Assembly (NCBI GenBank): GCA_043553855.1
Contig: CP121336.1
Span: forward strand, 2,666,001-2,730,000
Direction: 5' to 3'
Source: JAUIAS01 sp030425395
Lineage (GTDB): Bacteria; Pseudomonadota; Alphaproteobacteria; Rhodobacterales; Rhodobacteraceae
DNA length: 64,000 nt
The notes below the pieces were generated by a model. The model saw only the letters and a program-made list of their open reading frames with translations. It was not told where the DNA came from and searched no databases. Every line of letters starts with the position of its first letter. The first letter of the stretch is position 1. This document shows positions 36,806-45,704 of the stretch, in pieces. The position numbers and the translations under genes are program-made.

Positions 36806-37573
36806 TTACATATTGACCGTCAGGCTTGCCAACAGGCACAGGGCGATGATGTCCCCGATCTGTTGCGCGGCGCTCAGAACATCGCCGGTCTGACCGTCGA
36901 TCTTGACCCGCGCCACCAGCCCGGCAATCACAGCACCCCCAAGCGCTCCGGCTGTTGCGATGATCGTCACGAAACCGCCCGCGATCAGAGTGGCCAGCCC
37001 GGCTGCCACGCATATCGCAAGCAGGCAGGTCAGCACAGGCGGCGCGCCGATATCGTGGCTCATGCCGTCGTCACGTGCAGGGGGCTGAACCCGCATCATC
37101 ATCGGCAGGAAGGCCCGGCTCATTATGGCACAGGCCACGGCGACCTGTGGTGCGCTGGCCACCAGGGCCGTCAGCGCAACCCACCGCACACCAATCGACA
37201 GAACCAGAGCGATAACGCCAAAGCTGCCGATGGCATCGTCGCGCATGATCTCAAGGCGGCGCTTGATCGTTTCGCCATTCCAGAACCCGTTGGCTACTCT
37301 TGCAAGCCCGTCCTCATGCATCGCGCCCGACGCCATGATCTGCACCGCGAGCAGAACCCCGGCTGCAACCGCAGGCAGCAATCCGGCGAGGATCACGCCG
37401 TGGCCTGCCAGCGCCGCAAGTCCCGCCACCAGAACCCCGGCCAGCGGAAACGCCCATGTCGCGGCCGCGACCCGGGCCAGCGCCGCATCCGACACCGACG
37501 GCATCGGCAACCGTGTCAGCACCATCATGGAGACAATGATGTCACTGGGGCGGGGAAGGTCCGATTTCTGCAT
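36806..37573 (-). CDS. cobS: Adenosylcobinamide-GDP ribazoletransferase with altered acidic motif
   Basis: A 255-residue multi-span membrane protein of the CobS family, which joins adenosylcobinamide-GDP to alpha-ribazole in the last steps of B12 synthesis. The family motif is recognisable as GAMHEDGLARVANGFWNG, followed by RRLEIMRDDAIGSFG. Two positions that are usually acidic in HEDGLADxxDG are Arg (AGA) and Asn (AAC) here, so activity is in question. The ATG at 37573 is used; a longer frame starts at 37624. No cobT or cobU is adjacent. Confidence 0.85.
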   Translation of the reverse strand: MQKSDLPRPSDIIVSMMVLTRLPMPSVSDAALARVAAATWAFPLAGVLVAGLAALAGHGVILAGLLPAVAAGVLLAVQIMASGAMHEDGLARVANGFWNGETIKRRLEIMRDDAIGSFGVIALVLSIGVRWVALTALVASAPQVAVACAIMSRAFLPMMMRVQPPARDDGMSHDIGAPPVLTCLLAICVAAGLATLIAGGFVTIIATAGALGGAVIAGLVARVKIDGQTGDVLSAAQQIGDIIALCLLASLTVNM

Positions 37574-37721
37574 CCGGGAAACTCTTTCAGGCAATGTCAG
37601 GATAGCCGCTGCGGATATAAACACCGCTTCCCCGCCATATGCAACGTGCGCCGCCGCGCGGGGGCGCGCAAAGCTGCATGATTTCGCTCAAATCCGGGGC
37701 GCTTGGGCGGGATCCATCCGA

Positions 37722-39599
37722 TCAATCGGGGGCCGTGCGGTCCTTGTCACGACTTTGGAACTCGGCCTCAAGCTCGCGTTGAAGCGCGCGCGCGCGGGCG
37801 ATGTAGGCCTCATTAAGATGCGCGGGCAGATCGGGATTCCACAGTTCGGCCAATTCGCGCACGGTATAGCGGTCATGGGCATAAAAGGTCTTTTCCGCTT
37901 CGGCGGCCTCATATTCGCTGAGCCCGATATTCTCCAGTACATAGCGCCCCGCGCGCAGGCTGGAATCGAACATCTCGCGGACAATGTCATCCGCCCCGGC
38001 GCGGTAAAGCTGGAACACGTGGGTCCGGTCAAAGGCGCGCGCCACGATATGCAGATCGGGTCTGAGACGGCGGGCATAGGCCACCAGTTTGGTGCATTTC
38101 TCGGGGTCGTCCAACGCCACCACCAGAACCCGCGCCGAAGCGATCCCGGCCGCCTTGAGAAGCTCGGGCCGCGTCGGATCGCCCAGAAACCCGCGAAACC
38201 CGAAGCGGCGCATCAACTGGATCGTCTGCATGCTGTGATCCAGAACCACGGTATCAAACCCGTTTGCCGTTACCAGCCGGTTCACGATCTGGCCAAACCG
38301 GCCAATTCCCGCGATGATCACTGGCCCTTCGGCGTCGATATCGTCGGGTTCATGGTCCTGATCGTGGTCTTTCATGCGGCGCGACAACAGGTCATAGGCG
38401 ATGAACAGCAGCGGGGTGATCAGCATCGACAAGGCGATCACCAGCAGCACCTTTTCGGCCAGATCCGCAGGAACCACGTTCTGCGTCAGCGAAAAGGAAA
38501 TCAGCACGAACCCGAATTCCCCCGCCTGCGCAAGGCCCAGCGTGAACAGCCACCTGTCCCGTCCCCGCAAGTTGAACGCCCGCGCCAGCAGATACAGCAC
38601 CATTCCCTTGAGCACGATCACCAGCAGCGCCAGTCCGATCAGATCCATGGGATCGGCAAGAAAGCCCTCATAGTCGATACCGGCACCGACTGTGATAAAG
38701 AACAGCCCCAGCAGCAGCCCCTTGAACGGTTCGAGGTCGCTCTCCAGTTCGTGGCGAAACTCCGAGTTGGCCAGAACCACACCGGCCAGAAACGCCCCCA
38801 GAGCAGGCGACAGACCGACCAGCATCATCAGGAAGGAAATCCCGACAACGATCAGCAGCGCAAGCGCGGTGTACATCTCGCGCAGGCCAGCGGCATGGAT
38901 AAACCGGAACACCGGGCGGGTCAGGTAAACACCAGCAAGGATAACCGCGCCGATGGCGGCGAGGGTCACAAGGGTAACGCCCCATCCCGGCAACCCTTCG
39001 ACAAGCGACATGGTTCCATGGGCGCCGCCATGCGCCGCATTCTTGGGCACAGATATCGAACCATCTGCCGCGATGGATGCCGTCGGGGCGCGGCTCAGCA
39101 GGGGCAGAACCGCCAGAATGGGGATAACCGCGATGTCCTGCGTCAACAGCACCGAAAAGGTGGATCGCCCTCCGCCCGTCCGCATGAGCCCCTTTTCCGA
39201 CAGGGTTTGCAACACGATGGCTGTGGACGACAGCGACAGGGCCAGCCCCACGGCCAGCGCCTCCTGCCATGTGCGGCCCATGGCCAGTGCGGCTGCCATG
39301 ATGGCCAGCGTGGTCATCGACACTTGCAACCCGCCCAGACCGATCAGCCTGTGCCGCATGTCCCAAAGCGCGCGCGGATCCAGTTCCAGCCCGATCAGGA
39401 ACAGCATCATCACAACGCCGAATTCCGCAAAATGGCGCAGGTCTTCTGCTTCGCTTCCCACAAGGCCCAGCACCGGACCGATCATGATACCGGCTGCCAG
39501 ATACCCCAGAACCGACCCCAGCCCCAGCCGCGCGGCCAAAGGCACGGCGATCACCGCCGCCGCGAGATAGATACTGGCCTGAAAAAGAAAGGTGTCCAT
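37722..39599 (-). CDS. Kef-type potassium/cation:proton antiporter (CPA2) with TrkA-N domain
   Basis: A 625-residue protein. Residues 1-380 contain about twelve membrane helices with typical CPA2 motifs (FAEFGVVMMLFLIGLEL, GLAQAGEFGFVLISF). Residues ~410-530 form a TrkA-N/RCK nucleotide-binding domain (VIIAGIGRFGQIVNRLV). The C-terminal ~90 residues are charged and helical. It resembles KefB/KefC efflux systems gated by glutathione adducts or nucleotides; the exact gating ligand is not visible. The ATG at 39599 follows AAGGGACC. Confidence 0.92.
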   Translation of the reverse strand: MDTFLFQASIYLAAAVIAVPLAARLGLGSVLGYLAAGIMIGPVLGLVGSEAEDLRHFAEFGVVMMLFLIGLELDPRALWDMRHRLIGLGGLQVSMTTLAIMAAALAMGRTWQEALAVGLALSLSSTAIVLQTLSEKGLMRTGGGRSTFSVLLTQDIAVIPILAVLPLLSRAPTASIAADGSISVPKNAAHGGAHGTMSLVEGLPGWGVTLVTLAAIGAVILAGVYLTRPVFRFIHAAGLREMYTALALLIVVGISFLMMLVGLSPALGAFLAGVVLANSEFRHELESDLEPFKGLLLGLFFITVGAGIDYEGFLADPMDLIGLALLVIVLKGMVLYLLARAFNLRGRDRWLFTLGLAQAGEFGFVLISFSLTQNVVPADLAEKVLLVIALSMLITPLLFIAYDLLSRRMKDHDQDHEPDDIDAEGPVIIAGIGRFGQIVNRLVTANGFDTVVLDHSMQTIQLMRRFGFRGFLGDPTRPELLKAAGIASARVLVVALDDPEKCTKLVAYARRLRPDLHIVARAFDRTHVFQLYRAGADDIVREMFDSSLRAGRYVLENIGLSEYEAAEAEKTFYAHDRYTVRELAELWNPDLPAHLNEAYIARARALQRELEAEFQSRDKDRTAPD

Positions 39600-39809
39600 T
39601 CGGGGTCCCTTGATACACGACCATGATGCGGCCTGTGGCAGCGGTGCACAAGCGGTCGCGGTGCATGTCACCGGAAATTCACAAAGACTTCTGAATCACT
39701 GCCACCGAATTGAACCGCGCTGCGTCGGGCAACCGGGGCAGTAAAACGACCGGGTTGCGCAGCCACCTGTGCTGGGATCGGTTTGTGCGGTGGCGGTAGG
39801 CAGGAAAAA

Positions 39810-39992
39810 ATGCCCAGCTACGAGGGATTTGCCGATCTTGAAACGGCGGGTTGGTCCAACGACCGGATTTCCGATGGATACGTGTCGATGTTCGCCGAAG
39901 CCAGCGACATGGCCGTCCCCGCAATTGTATCTGCCGCCGGCCCGCCTGATGCGGGCTGTCAGGTTGGCAACGGCGCGTCGCGTTTGATCTGA
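39810..39992 (+). pseudogene. N-terminal fragment of a SAM-dependent methyltransferase
   Basis: A 60-residue ORF with AAGGA-like spacing upstream. ETAGWSNDRISDGYVSMFAEASDMAVPAI resembles the start of a class I SAM methyltransferase, where the glycine-rich SAM site should follow about 20 residues later. Instead the frame degenerates at AAGPPDAGCQVGNG and stops within the 3' end of the convergent Lrp gene. I infer a truncated remnant, with the Lrp gene or a deletion having removed the catalytic part. Confidence 0.45.
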
Positions 39993-40414
39993 TCCATGAC
40001 GATCTGGCTGTGCACCCGCGCGACACTGGGATGGGCCAGAAGAACGTCGTGGATCAAACGGTTCAGCGCACCAAGATCATGACAAAAGACCCGCAGCAGG
40101 TAATCGGCGTCACCGGTCATCGTCCATGCGCTGGTGATTTCAGGCCGGGTGGCGACAAGACGCGCAAAGCTGCGCGATTGTTCAGCCCCGTGGGTGCCAA
40201 GCTGGACCTGAACAAAGCCCTGCACCGTCAATCCGACCCGCGCCGGATCAAGCCGCGCGCAGTAGCCTTCGATTATGCCCGCGCTTTCCAGCCGCTGACG
40301 CCGCCGTCCCACCTGCGAAGCCGACAGGTTCAGCATCTCGCCCAGTTCCTGCGCGGTCAAATGCGCATCAGATTGTAGCGCCGCCAGAAGCTTGGTATCG
40401 GTTTCGTCCATCAT
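39959..40414 (-). CDS. Lrp/AsnC-family transcription regulator
   Basis: A 151-residue Lrp/AsnC protein. The N-terminal winged helix-turn-helix reads KLLAALQSDAHLTAQELGEMLNLSASQVGRRRQRLESAG, here cut at the segment LNLSASQVGRRRQRL as recognition helix. The RAM ligand-binding domain follows (AWTMTGDADYLLRVF). Target genes are unknown; it stands alone, overlapping the methyltransferase remnant at its 3' end. Confidence 0.92.
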   Translation of the reverse strand: MMDETDTKLLAALQSDAHLTAQELGEMLNLSASQVGRRRQRLESAGIIEGYCARLDPARVGLTVQGFVQVQLGTHGAEQSRSFARLVATRPEITSAWTMTGDADYLLRVFCHDLGALNRLIHDVLLAHPSVARVHSQIVMDQIKRDAPLPT

Positions 40415-40545
40415 ATGCGCGATATTTCCCGAAATTGGCCAAGTCGCGCGGCATTTGCGCGGATGTCTCGCCGATCAGTGTTGACGGCCCGCGTCGCGCC
40501 CGTCAACCTTTGCTGCCAGACGAAAGTTGCCCCCGGACGTGTGTC

Positions 40546-43170
40546 TCAGCTGGAAGGAATCTTGAGCGTCAGGTTCCGGCTGCCCTTTTGATACCGCAGT
40601 TCGCTGTCGCCGATGGCGACAACCTGACCACCGTCAATCCGGTCGCCCACCTGCACCTTGCGATATCGGCCCGATGGCAGGCGCACCAGCGCGCGGCGCG
40701 CCGATGGGGTGCCATAAACCCCGATCAAATTGACCTGCCGCAGGTTGATCGCGTTCTTGACCGTGGCCTGCCGGGCAACCGACGCCGAGGAGGGAAGAGA
40801 GGGTGCCGACGACGTGGAAGGTGCCGGGCGCGGTGCAATCAAGGCCCCTGCCGTGCTGCCCAGCGACGCGGGCGTCGGATTGGCGTCCTCGACCAGCGAC
40901 GAGATGTTGCCGGGACGCGGGCGCGGTGCCAGCGATGCGATGATCGCCTCGGCGGTGGCGTCATTTGTATCGACACCGGGAACCAGAGGTTGCACTGCCG
41001 CTTGTGCCTGCGCACCGCCGGGGCGCAGGCGCGGCCTGAGCGAGGCCAGCTCGGTGCGGGTGCGGCCACCGAACTGGGTGCGCTCGGTTTCCTCGATCAG
41101 GTCACCCGGTCGCTGACGCGGGCGGATGCGCGGCGTGGTGGGGGCGGGGGCCTCGGTCGTGGCGGGTTCGGGGGTGGCACGCTCCGGGGTGGGCGGTGGC
41201 ACCACCGGCGGACGGCCAAGATAGACAAGGAAGCCTTCGGGGCTCAGCGTGCCTTCCGGGCTTGGGGTCACGCGCCCGTCGGACCCAAGATCAAAGGATG
41301 ATCCCGGCGCGGGCGGCAATGGTTGCGCATTCAGTGGCCGGTCGTGATCGGACGCCTGCGGCACGGGCAGGGCAAGCGCATCCTGCATCGTGGTGGCGGG
41401 ATCAATCGAGGCGATATAAAAATCGTCCAGCTCGATCACGCCGGGGGTTTGCGGCTCTTGTGGCGCGCGCGGCCAGATACCTGTCACGGCATAGCGCGCC
41501 TGAGCCTGCTCCTGAGTCATCGGCGCGCCCGACGCGGGCGCGCGCAACGGATCAATCACCGGCTCTGGGGGCGCTTCGGCAACCTGCGGTGCGGGCTCCG
41601 GCGGTTGTTCCGGTTCAGCCGTGTTCAGGGCGGGTGCGGGTGCTGCGGGCGGCTCATCAACCGCTGCGGTTTCAGTGTCCGGTTCGGGGCCGGTCGCGGT
41701 TTCGGTTTCGGTTTCAGCGGCACTTTCAGGTGCGGCGGCCACGGTCTCCACCGTTTCCGCGTCCGCAAGCGCAGCGTCAGCGATACCCTCGTCCGCGACA
41801 ACCTCGGGGCGTGATTGGGGCCGGATCGCGCCGGGTTGGGCCAGTGCCTCGGGTTGGGCCACCGGGGCCAGCACCGGAGCGGGTTGGTCGGGGACAGAGA
41901 CCAGTTCGGCATCGCTGCGGAAGAACCGGCCAAGCCCGTCCTCCATGAACAATGCCGACCACGCCGCGACACCGGCGATAAAGATCAACAGGACAACCGT
42001 CAGGATCATGCCAAGCGCGCGCGGTTTGCCGCCCACAGCTTGGGGCTTGTCCGCGGCACGGGCCCCGAACACCGTCAGCCGTTCGGCCTCTTGCTTGCGC
42101 GGAGAGGGGGCCGCCTGCGATGCGGCGGCGTCCTTGGGACGGGCGGCGATGGCCTTGGCGGCCTTTGCGGTCAGTTCCGCCCCCTTGCGGGCCATTTCGC
42201 GGGCCAGTGCGTCGCGGTCGATAATCGGTGCCTTTGCCTCGGGGGCAGGGGCCGTATCGGGGTTGTCTTCGACAGGTTTTCGCGCGGCCAATGCCTCAAG
42301 CGCAGGTTTTTCACCGGGTTTGCGGCGGGGCGGTGGCGGTGGCGCGCCGCCCAGTTTCTCGGGAAACTTTACCTTTTCTGCCGCGTCCGGGCGTGGGGCG
42401 TCGACCTTGGGTTTGCCAGCTTTGGTGGCTTTTAGAGATTGCACCAGCGATTGTGCCGGTGCGGATGCCGACAGGCGCGGTTTTTCACGGGCCTCTTGTG
42501 GCGCTGCCCCGTCGGATGCCGTGTCCGGTTTGCGGCGGCTAACGAAATTCGGCGTGATTTCTGGTTCCGGCTCTGGCTCCGGGGGCGGCGCAGGTTCAGA
42601 GGCAGGCGGCGGCGCGGCCTCCAGCGGCCCGAGATCAACAACCGCGATTCCGTCGGTTTCCACCTCTTCGCCTTTGTCCAGAACGGTTTCGGCGTGGCGG
42701 GCGGTGGCAAAAAACGGCTCTCCAAGAAAACCTGCGTCGCCGGGGCTGGCGACAAAGCACAAAGGCTCAAGCCCATGATCGAGACAAAACCCCTCGGCCT
42801 CGGCCAGCGTTTCGCGGGCGACAGCGGCAACATGGGTGCGTGGTCCGTCCTCGCAAATGTCATAGGCCAGATCTTCGACCGCATAGGGCGTTGCCCCGTC
42901 CAGTGCCAATCGCGCGGCGGCGCGGCGGTCGTAATAGCTTTGGGCACCGGTTTCGATCGTCATGTAACGGATCTGGTCGTCCGGGATGACCACCTTGCAG
43001 CGCAAAGGTCCGCGATCCAGCGCGATGGCGTCAGCCTTGATCCGGGCGATTTTGTCGAGGAAATCCGCGTCTTCAGGCGGAACGGAGCCGATACGCCTCC
43101 AGCCCCCGGCGGCGCGCACCAGAAGGGTGATGCCCTCGAAGGACAGGGAAAGCGCGAAAACTGGCTTCAT
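40546..43170 (-). CDS. Large single-span membrane protein with GspL/PilM-like head and PilP/GspC-like tail
   Basis: An 874-residue protein with a mosaic plan. Residues 1-175 look like an actin-like PilM/GspL cytoplasmic domain (MKPVFALSLSFEGITLLVR; YDRRAAARLALDGATPYAVED). Residues ~180-385 are Pro/Ala/Lys/Glu-rich linker. One membrane helix lies near 387-409 (MILTVVLLIFIAGVAAW). A second long Pro/Glu linker follows on the periplasmic side, and residues ~806-874 resemble the PilP/GspC homology region (LIGVYGTPSARRALVRLPSG, VQVGDRIDGGQVVAIGDSEL). Related genes are often misannotated as initiation factor because of the linkers. No secretion or pilus operon is adjacent. Confidence 0.7.
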   Translation of the reverse strand: MKPVFALSLSFEGITLLVRAAGGWRRIGSVPPEDADFLDKIARIKADAIALDRGPLRCKVVIPDDQIRYMTIETGAQSYYDRRAAARLALDGATPYAVEDLAYDICEDGPRTHVAAVARETLAEAEGFCLDHGLEPLCFVASPGDAGFLGEPFFATARHAETVLDKGEEVETDGIAVVDLGPLEAAPPPASEPAPPPEPEPEPEITPNFVSRRKPDTASDGAAPQEAREKPRLSASAPAQSLVQSLKATKAGKPKVDAPRPDAAEKVKFPEKLGGAPPPPPRRKPGEKPALEALAARKPVEDNPDTAPAPEAKAPIIDRDALAREMARKGAELTAKAAKAIAARPKDAAASQAAPSPRKQEAERLTVFGARAADKPQAVGGKPRALGMILTVVLLIFIAGVAAWSALFMEDGLGRFFRSDAELVSVPDQPAPVLAPVAQPEALAQPGAIRPQSRPEVVADEGIADAALADAETVETVAAAPESAAETETETATGPEPDTETAAVDEPPAAPAPALNTAEPEQPPEPAPQVAEAPPEPVIDPLRAPASGAPMTQEQAQARYAVTGIWPRAPQEPQTPGVIELDDFYIASIDPATTMQDALALPVPQASDHDRPLNAQPLPPAPGSSFDLGSDGRVTPSPEGTLSPEGFLVYLGRPPVVPPPTPERATPEPATTEAPAPTTPRIRPRQRPGDLIEETERTQFGGRTRTELASLRPRLRPGGAQAQAAVQPLVPGVDTNDATAEAIIASLAPRPRPGNISSLVEDANPTPASLGSTAGALIAPRPAPSTSSAPSLPSSASVARQATVKNAINLRQVNLIGVYGTPSARRALVRLPSGRYRKVQVGDRIDGGQVVAIGDSELRYQKGSRNLTLKIPSS

Positions 43171-43321
43171 GTTATGCCGTTACTTGCCAAACCTCATGCA
43201 GATCTCGCTGCACAGGCCACTTTAGAGCAGGAGTTTGCCAAGGGAAAGGAAAAGACTGCGAAACTCTTGCTGCAAGCGAAATGCCACCCCATTGTCGGAA
43301 GATCGCCAGAAGGAGACACTC

Positions 43322-44038
43322 ATGGCCCGATTTTTCAAAGCTTGCGCAATGGCCCTTGGGCTGATCGCGGCACCGCTGATCGCACAGGCCGACATGCCCA
43401 AGATCACCGAACGCACCATCACCGTGACCGGCACCGGTCAGGCCGACGCGGCCCCGGATATCGCCACTCTGCGCGTTGGCGTGACAAGCGAGGCCAAAAC
43501 CGCGCGCGCGGCGATGGATCAGACCAATGCGCGCACTGCGGCGGTGATCGCCCGGTTGGCCGGTTTGGGCGTGGCAGAGCGCGATATGCAGACCTCGGGC
43601 CTGTCGCTGAACCCTGTGTGGAGCAATCGCCCGTCCGCGAACGGGCATACCGTCAACGTGATCACCGGGTTCGTGGCGCGCAACGGGTTGACCGTGCGGG
43701 CGCGGGATCTGGACGGGCTGGGTGCCCTGATCGATAGCGTGGTGAGCGACGGGGCCAATGACATCGGGGGGATCGCCTTTGGTGTCGACGATCCGGCCCC
43801 GCTGCTGGATGCCGCGCGCCGCGATGCGGTGGCCGACGCGATGGCCCGGGCGCGGCTCTTTGCGGGGGCGGCGGGCGTTACCCTTGGACCGCTCAAGACC
43901 TTGTCCGAGAACGGCGGATACGCCCCGCAGCCCCGGATGATGGAGATGGCCATGTCCCGCGACGCTGGTGCCCCGGTCGCGCGCGGCGAAGTGAGCTACA
44001 GCGCAACTGTAACGATGGTTTTCGGTATTGGGGAATAG
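43322..44038 (+). CDS. SIMPL-domain (DUF541) periplasmic protein
   Basis: A 238-residue protein with a signal peptide (AMALGLIAAPLIAQA). The rest is a SIMPL/DUF541 domain: RTITVTGTGQADAAPDIATL, a V-x-N-x-hydrophobic central part and the ending EVSYSATVTMVFGI. Members are periplasmic or membrane-associated and stress-linked, without a known reaction. The ATG at 43322 follows AGGAGACACTC; the frame upstream has no signal peptide. It is divergent from the large GspL/PilP-like gene. Confidence 0.9.
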   Translation: MARFFKACAMALGLIAAPLIAQADMPKITERTITVTGTGQADAAPDIATLRVGVTSEAKTARAAMDQTNARTAAVIARLAGLGVAERDMQTSGLSLNPVWSNRPSANGHTVNVITGFVARNGLTVRARDLDGLGALIDSVVSDGANDIGGIAFGVDDPAPLLDAARRDAVADAMARARLFAGAAGVTLGPLKTLSENGGYAPQPRMMEMAMSRDAGAPVARGEVSYSATVTMVFGIGE

Positions 44039-44121
44039 AGCATGCACGGCACTGTGACGGCTTTCGTAAGGCCGACGAATGCCGGTGAAGCCGCGTGCAG
44101 ATGTGTTTGAGATCTGCGCGC

Positions 44122-44159
44122 AAAAAGGCGGGCGCACCCTTTAGGGCGCGCCCGCTTTT
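44122..44159. terminator. Bidirectional terminator between SIMPL gene and metY
   Basis: GCGGGCGC (44128-44135) pairs with GCGCCCGC (44148-44155); an inner ACCCT/AGGG arm extends the stem. It is flanked by a run of A on the left and T on the right, so it can serve both convergent genes. The metY stop begins 2 bp later. Confidence 0.88.
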
Positions 44160-44160
44160 G

Positions 44161-45453
44161 TCACGCGGTCGCCTTGGTCAGCGCCTGATCAAGATCGGCA
44201 ATCAGGTCATCGGCATCCTCGATCCCGATGGAGATACGCACGACTTCCGGCGCGGCGCCGGCGGCGCGCTGCTGGTCTTCTGACAATTGGCGGTGAGTGG
44301 TTGATGCCGAATGGATGATCAGCGACCGGGTATCGCCAAGGTTGGCAACATGGCTGAAGATCTCCAGCGAGTTCACCAGCTTTACGCAGGCGTCATACCC
44401 GCCCTTGATGGCCACGGTGAACAGCCCGCCCGCGCCCTTTGGGCAAATCCGTGCAACGCGATCGTGGTAGGGAGAACTTTCAAGCCCGGCGTAGGTGACG
44501 TAATCGACACGCTCGTCGCCCTCCAGCCACTTGGCGATTTTCTCGGCGTTCTCCACGTGGCGCTGCATGCGCAGCGACAGGGTTTCGATCCCCATCAGCG
44601 TGTAATGTGCCGCTTGCGGGTTCATCGTCATGCCCAGATCACGCAAACCGATGGCAATGCCATGGAAGGTAAAGGCCAGCGGCCCGAAAGTTTCGTGAAA
44701 TTTCAGACCGTGATAGGCGGGTTCCGGTGCCGACAGGGACGGAAACTTGTCCGAGGCGGACCAGTCAAAGCGGCCCGAATCAACGATTGCGCCGCCCGTC
44801 ACGGTGCCATTGCCCGTCAGGTATTTGGTTGTCGAGTGCACCACCAGAGTGGCCCCGTGTTCGATGGGGCGGCACAGGTAGGGGGTGGCTGAGGTGTTGT
44901 CCACGATCAGCGGCAGGCCTGCGTCATCGGAGATTGCAGAGATGGCATCGAGGTCGGTGATATAGCCGCCGGGGTTTGCGATGGCCTCGCAGAACACCGC
45001 GCGGGTGTCGTCATCAATGGCCTCTTTCACCGCGTCGAGATCATCGAAATCGACGAACTTGGCGGACCACCCAAAGCGTTTGATGGTCTGGCTGAATTGG
45101 GTCACTGTTCCGCCATAGAGGCGGGTAGAGGCAACAACGTTCTTGCCAGGGCCCATAAGCGGGAACAAAGCCATGATCTGGGCCGCGTGCCCCGACGAAC
45201 AGCATACCGCGCCAACGCCGCCTTCGAGGGTGGCGATACGTTCCTGAAGAACCGCGATCGTGGGGTTGGTCAGACGCGAATAGATGTAACCGACCTCTTG
45301 CAGGTTAAACAGCGCAGCGGCATGATCGGCATCGCGGAACACGTAACCCGTGGTCTGATAGATCGGGGTCTGGCGTGCGCCGGTTGCCGGATCGGGGCGC
45401 GCGCCGGCATGGATTTGCAATGTGTCGAACCCGTAGGTCGGTCCCTCGGACAT
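44161..45453 (-). CDS. metY: O-acetylhomoserine sulfhydrylase / aminocarboxypropyltransferase
   Basis: A 430-residue PLP enzyme of the Cys/Met metabolism family that makes homocysteine from O-acetylhomoserine and sulfide. Conserved features: TNPTIAVLQERIATLEGG, SSGHAAQIMALFPLMGPG, and the PLP lysine in HSTTKYLTGNGTVTGG (near residue 208). The ending (TTHRQLSEDQQRAAGA and SIGIEDADDLIADL) is standard. The ATG at 45453 follows AAAGGAG. Upstream are two palindromic sites and a divergent RHH-like gene. No known SAM riboswitch was recognised in its leader. Confidence 0.95.
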   Translation of the reverse strand: MSEGPTYGFDTLQIHAGARPDPATGARQTPIYQTTGYVFRDADHAAALFNLQEVGYIYSRLTNPTIAVLQERIATLEGGVGAVCCSSGHAAQIMALFPLMGPGKNVVASTRLYGGTVTQFSQTIKRFGWSAKFVDFDDLDAVKEAIDDDTRAVFCEAIANPGGYITDLDAISAISDDAGLPLIVDNTSATPYLCRPIEHGATLVVHSTTKYLTGNGTVTGGAIVDSGRFDWSASDKFPSLSAPEPAYHGLKFHETFGPLAFTFHGIAIGLRDLGMTMNPQAAHYTLMGIETLSLRMQRHVENAEKIAKWLEGDERVDYVTYAGLESSPYHDRVARICPKGAGGLFTVAIKGGYDACVKLVNSLEIFSHVANLGDTRSLIIHSASTTHRQLSEDQQRAAGAAPEVVRISIGIEDADDLIADLDQALTKATA

Positions 45454-45585
45454 GGAGTATCTCCTTTGGTTTTTTACCGCCTCTTCTGCGGCGTCGCGCA
45501 GAGGTCACCACAGTGGACGCGCTTGGGCAACCGCTATTTACAGGGCTGGGTCGGATCGGCACCGGGATACCGCACCCTCTTTGAT

Positions 45586-45606
45586 AACGTAGTGTGATGA
45601 TACGTT
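45586..45606. promoter_or_regulatory. Palindromic operator-like site 1 (metY / RHH gene)
   Basis: AACGTA-N9-TACGTT, a perfect 6-bp inverted repeat with a 9-bp spacer. It is nearly the reverse complement of site 2 at 45629-45649 (20 of 21 positions). It lies 133 bp upstream of the metY start and 99 bp upstream of the divergent gene's start. Confidence 0.7.
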
Positions 45607-45628
45607 GACATGGGGCCACGCCGGGCGT

Positions 45629-45649
45629 AACGTATCGTCACACTACGTT
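45629..45649. promoter_or_regulatory. Palindromic operator-like site 2 (metY / RHH gene)
   Basis: AACGTA-N9-TACGTT again. The spacer is the reverse complement of the site 1 spacer with one mismatch. Centre-to-centre distance to site 1 is 43 bp, about four helical turns, so both would be on the same DNA face. It lies 56 bp upstream of the divergent gene's ATG. Confidence 0.7.
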
Positions 45650-45704
45650 GCCCGCGCCGCTGAAGCCGCTGGGCGTGGTGTCCCTTTTCCCCGTGAGGTT
45701 GCCC

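Noticed and set aside
37625..37721. cobT or another cobalamin gene divergent from cobS
   Set aside because: The gap before the antiporter is too short and contains no ORF with relevant motifs.
37125..39626. 833-codon open frame on the plus strand opposite the Kef-type antiporter and cobS
   Set aside because: Antisense shadow of GC-rich coding DNA. Composition (Arg, His, Gln, Pro-rich) has no domain pattern and both minus-strand genes have clear family motifs.
45454..45585. SAM-responsive riboswitch in the metY leader
   Set aside because: A simple hairpin (TCTGCG/CGCAGA) is present, but motifs of SAM-I, SAM-II or the SAM/SAH class were not recognised.
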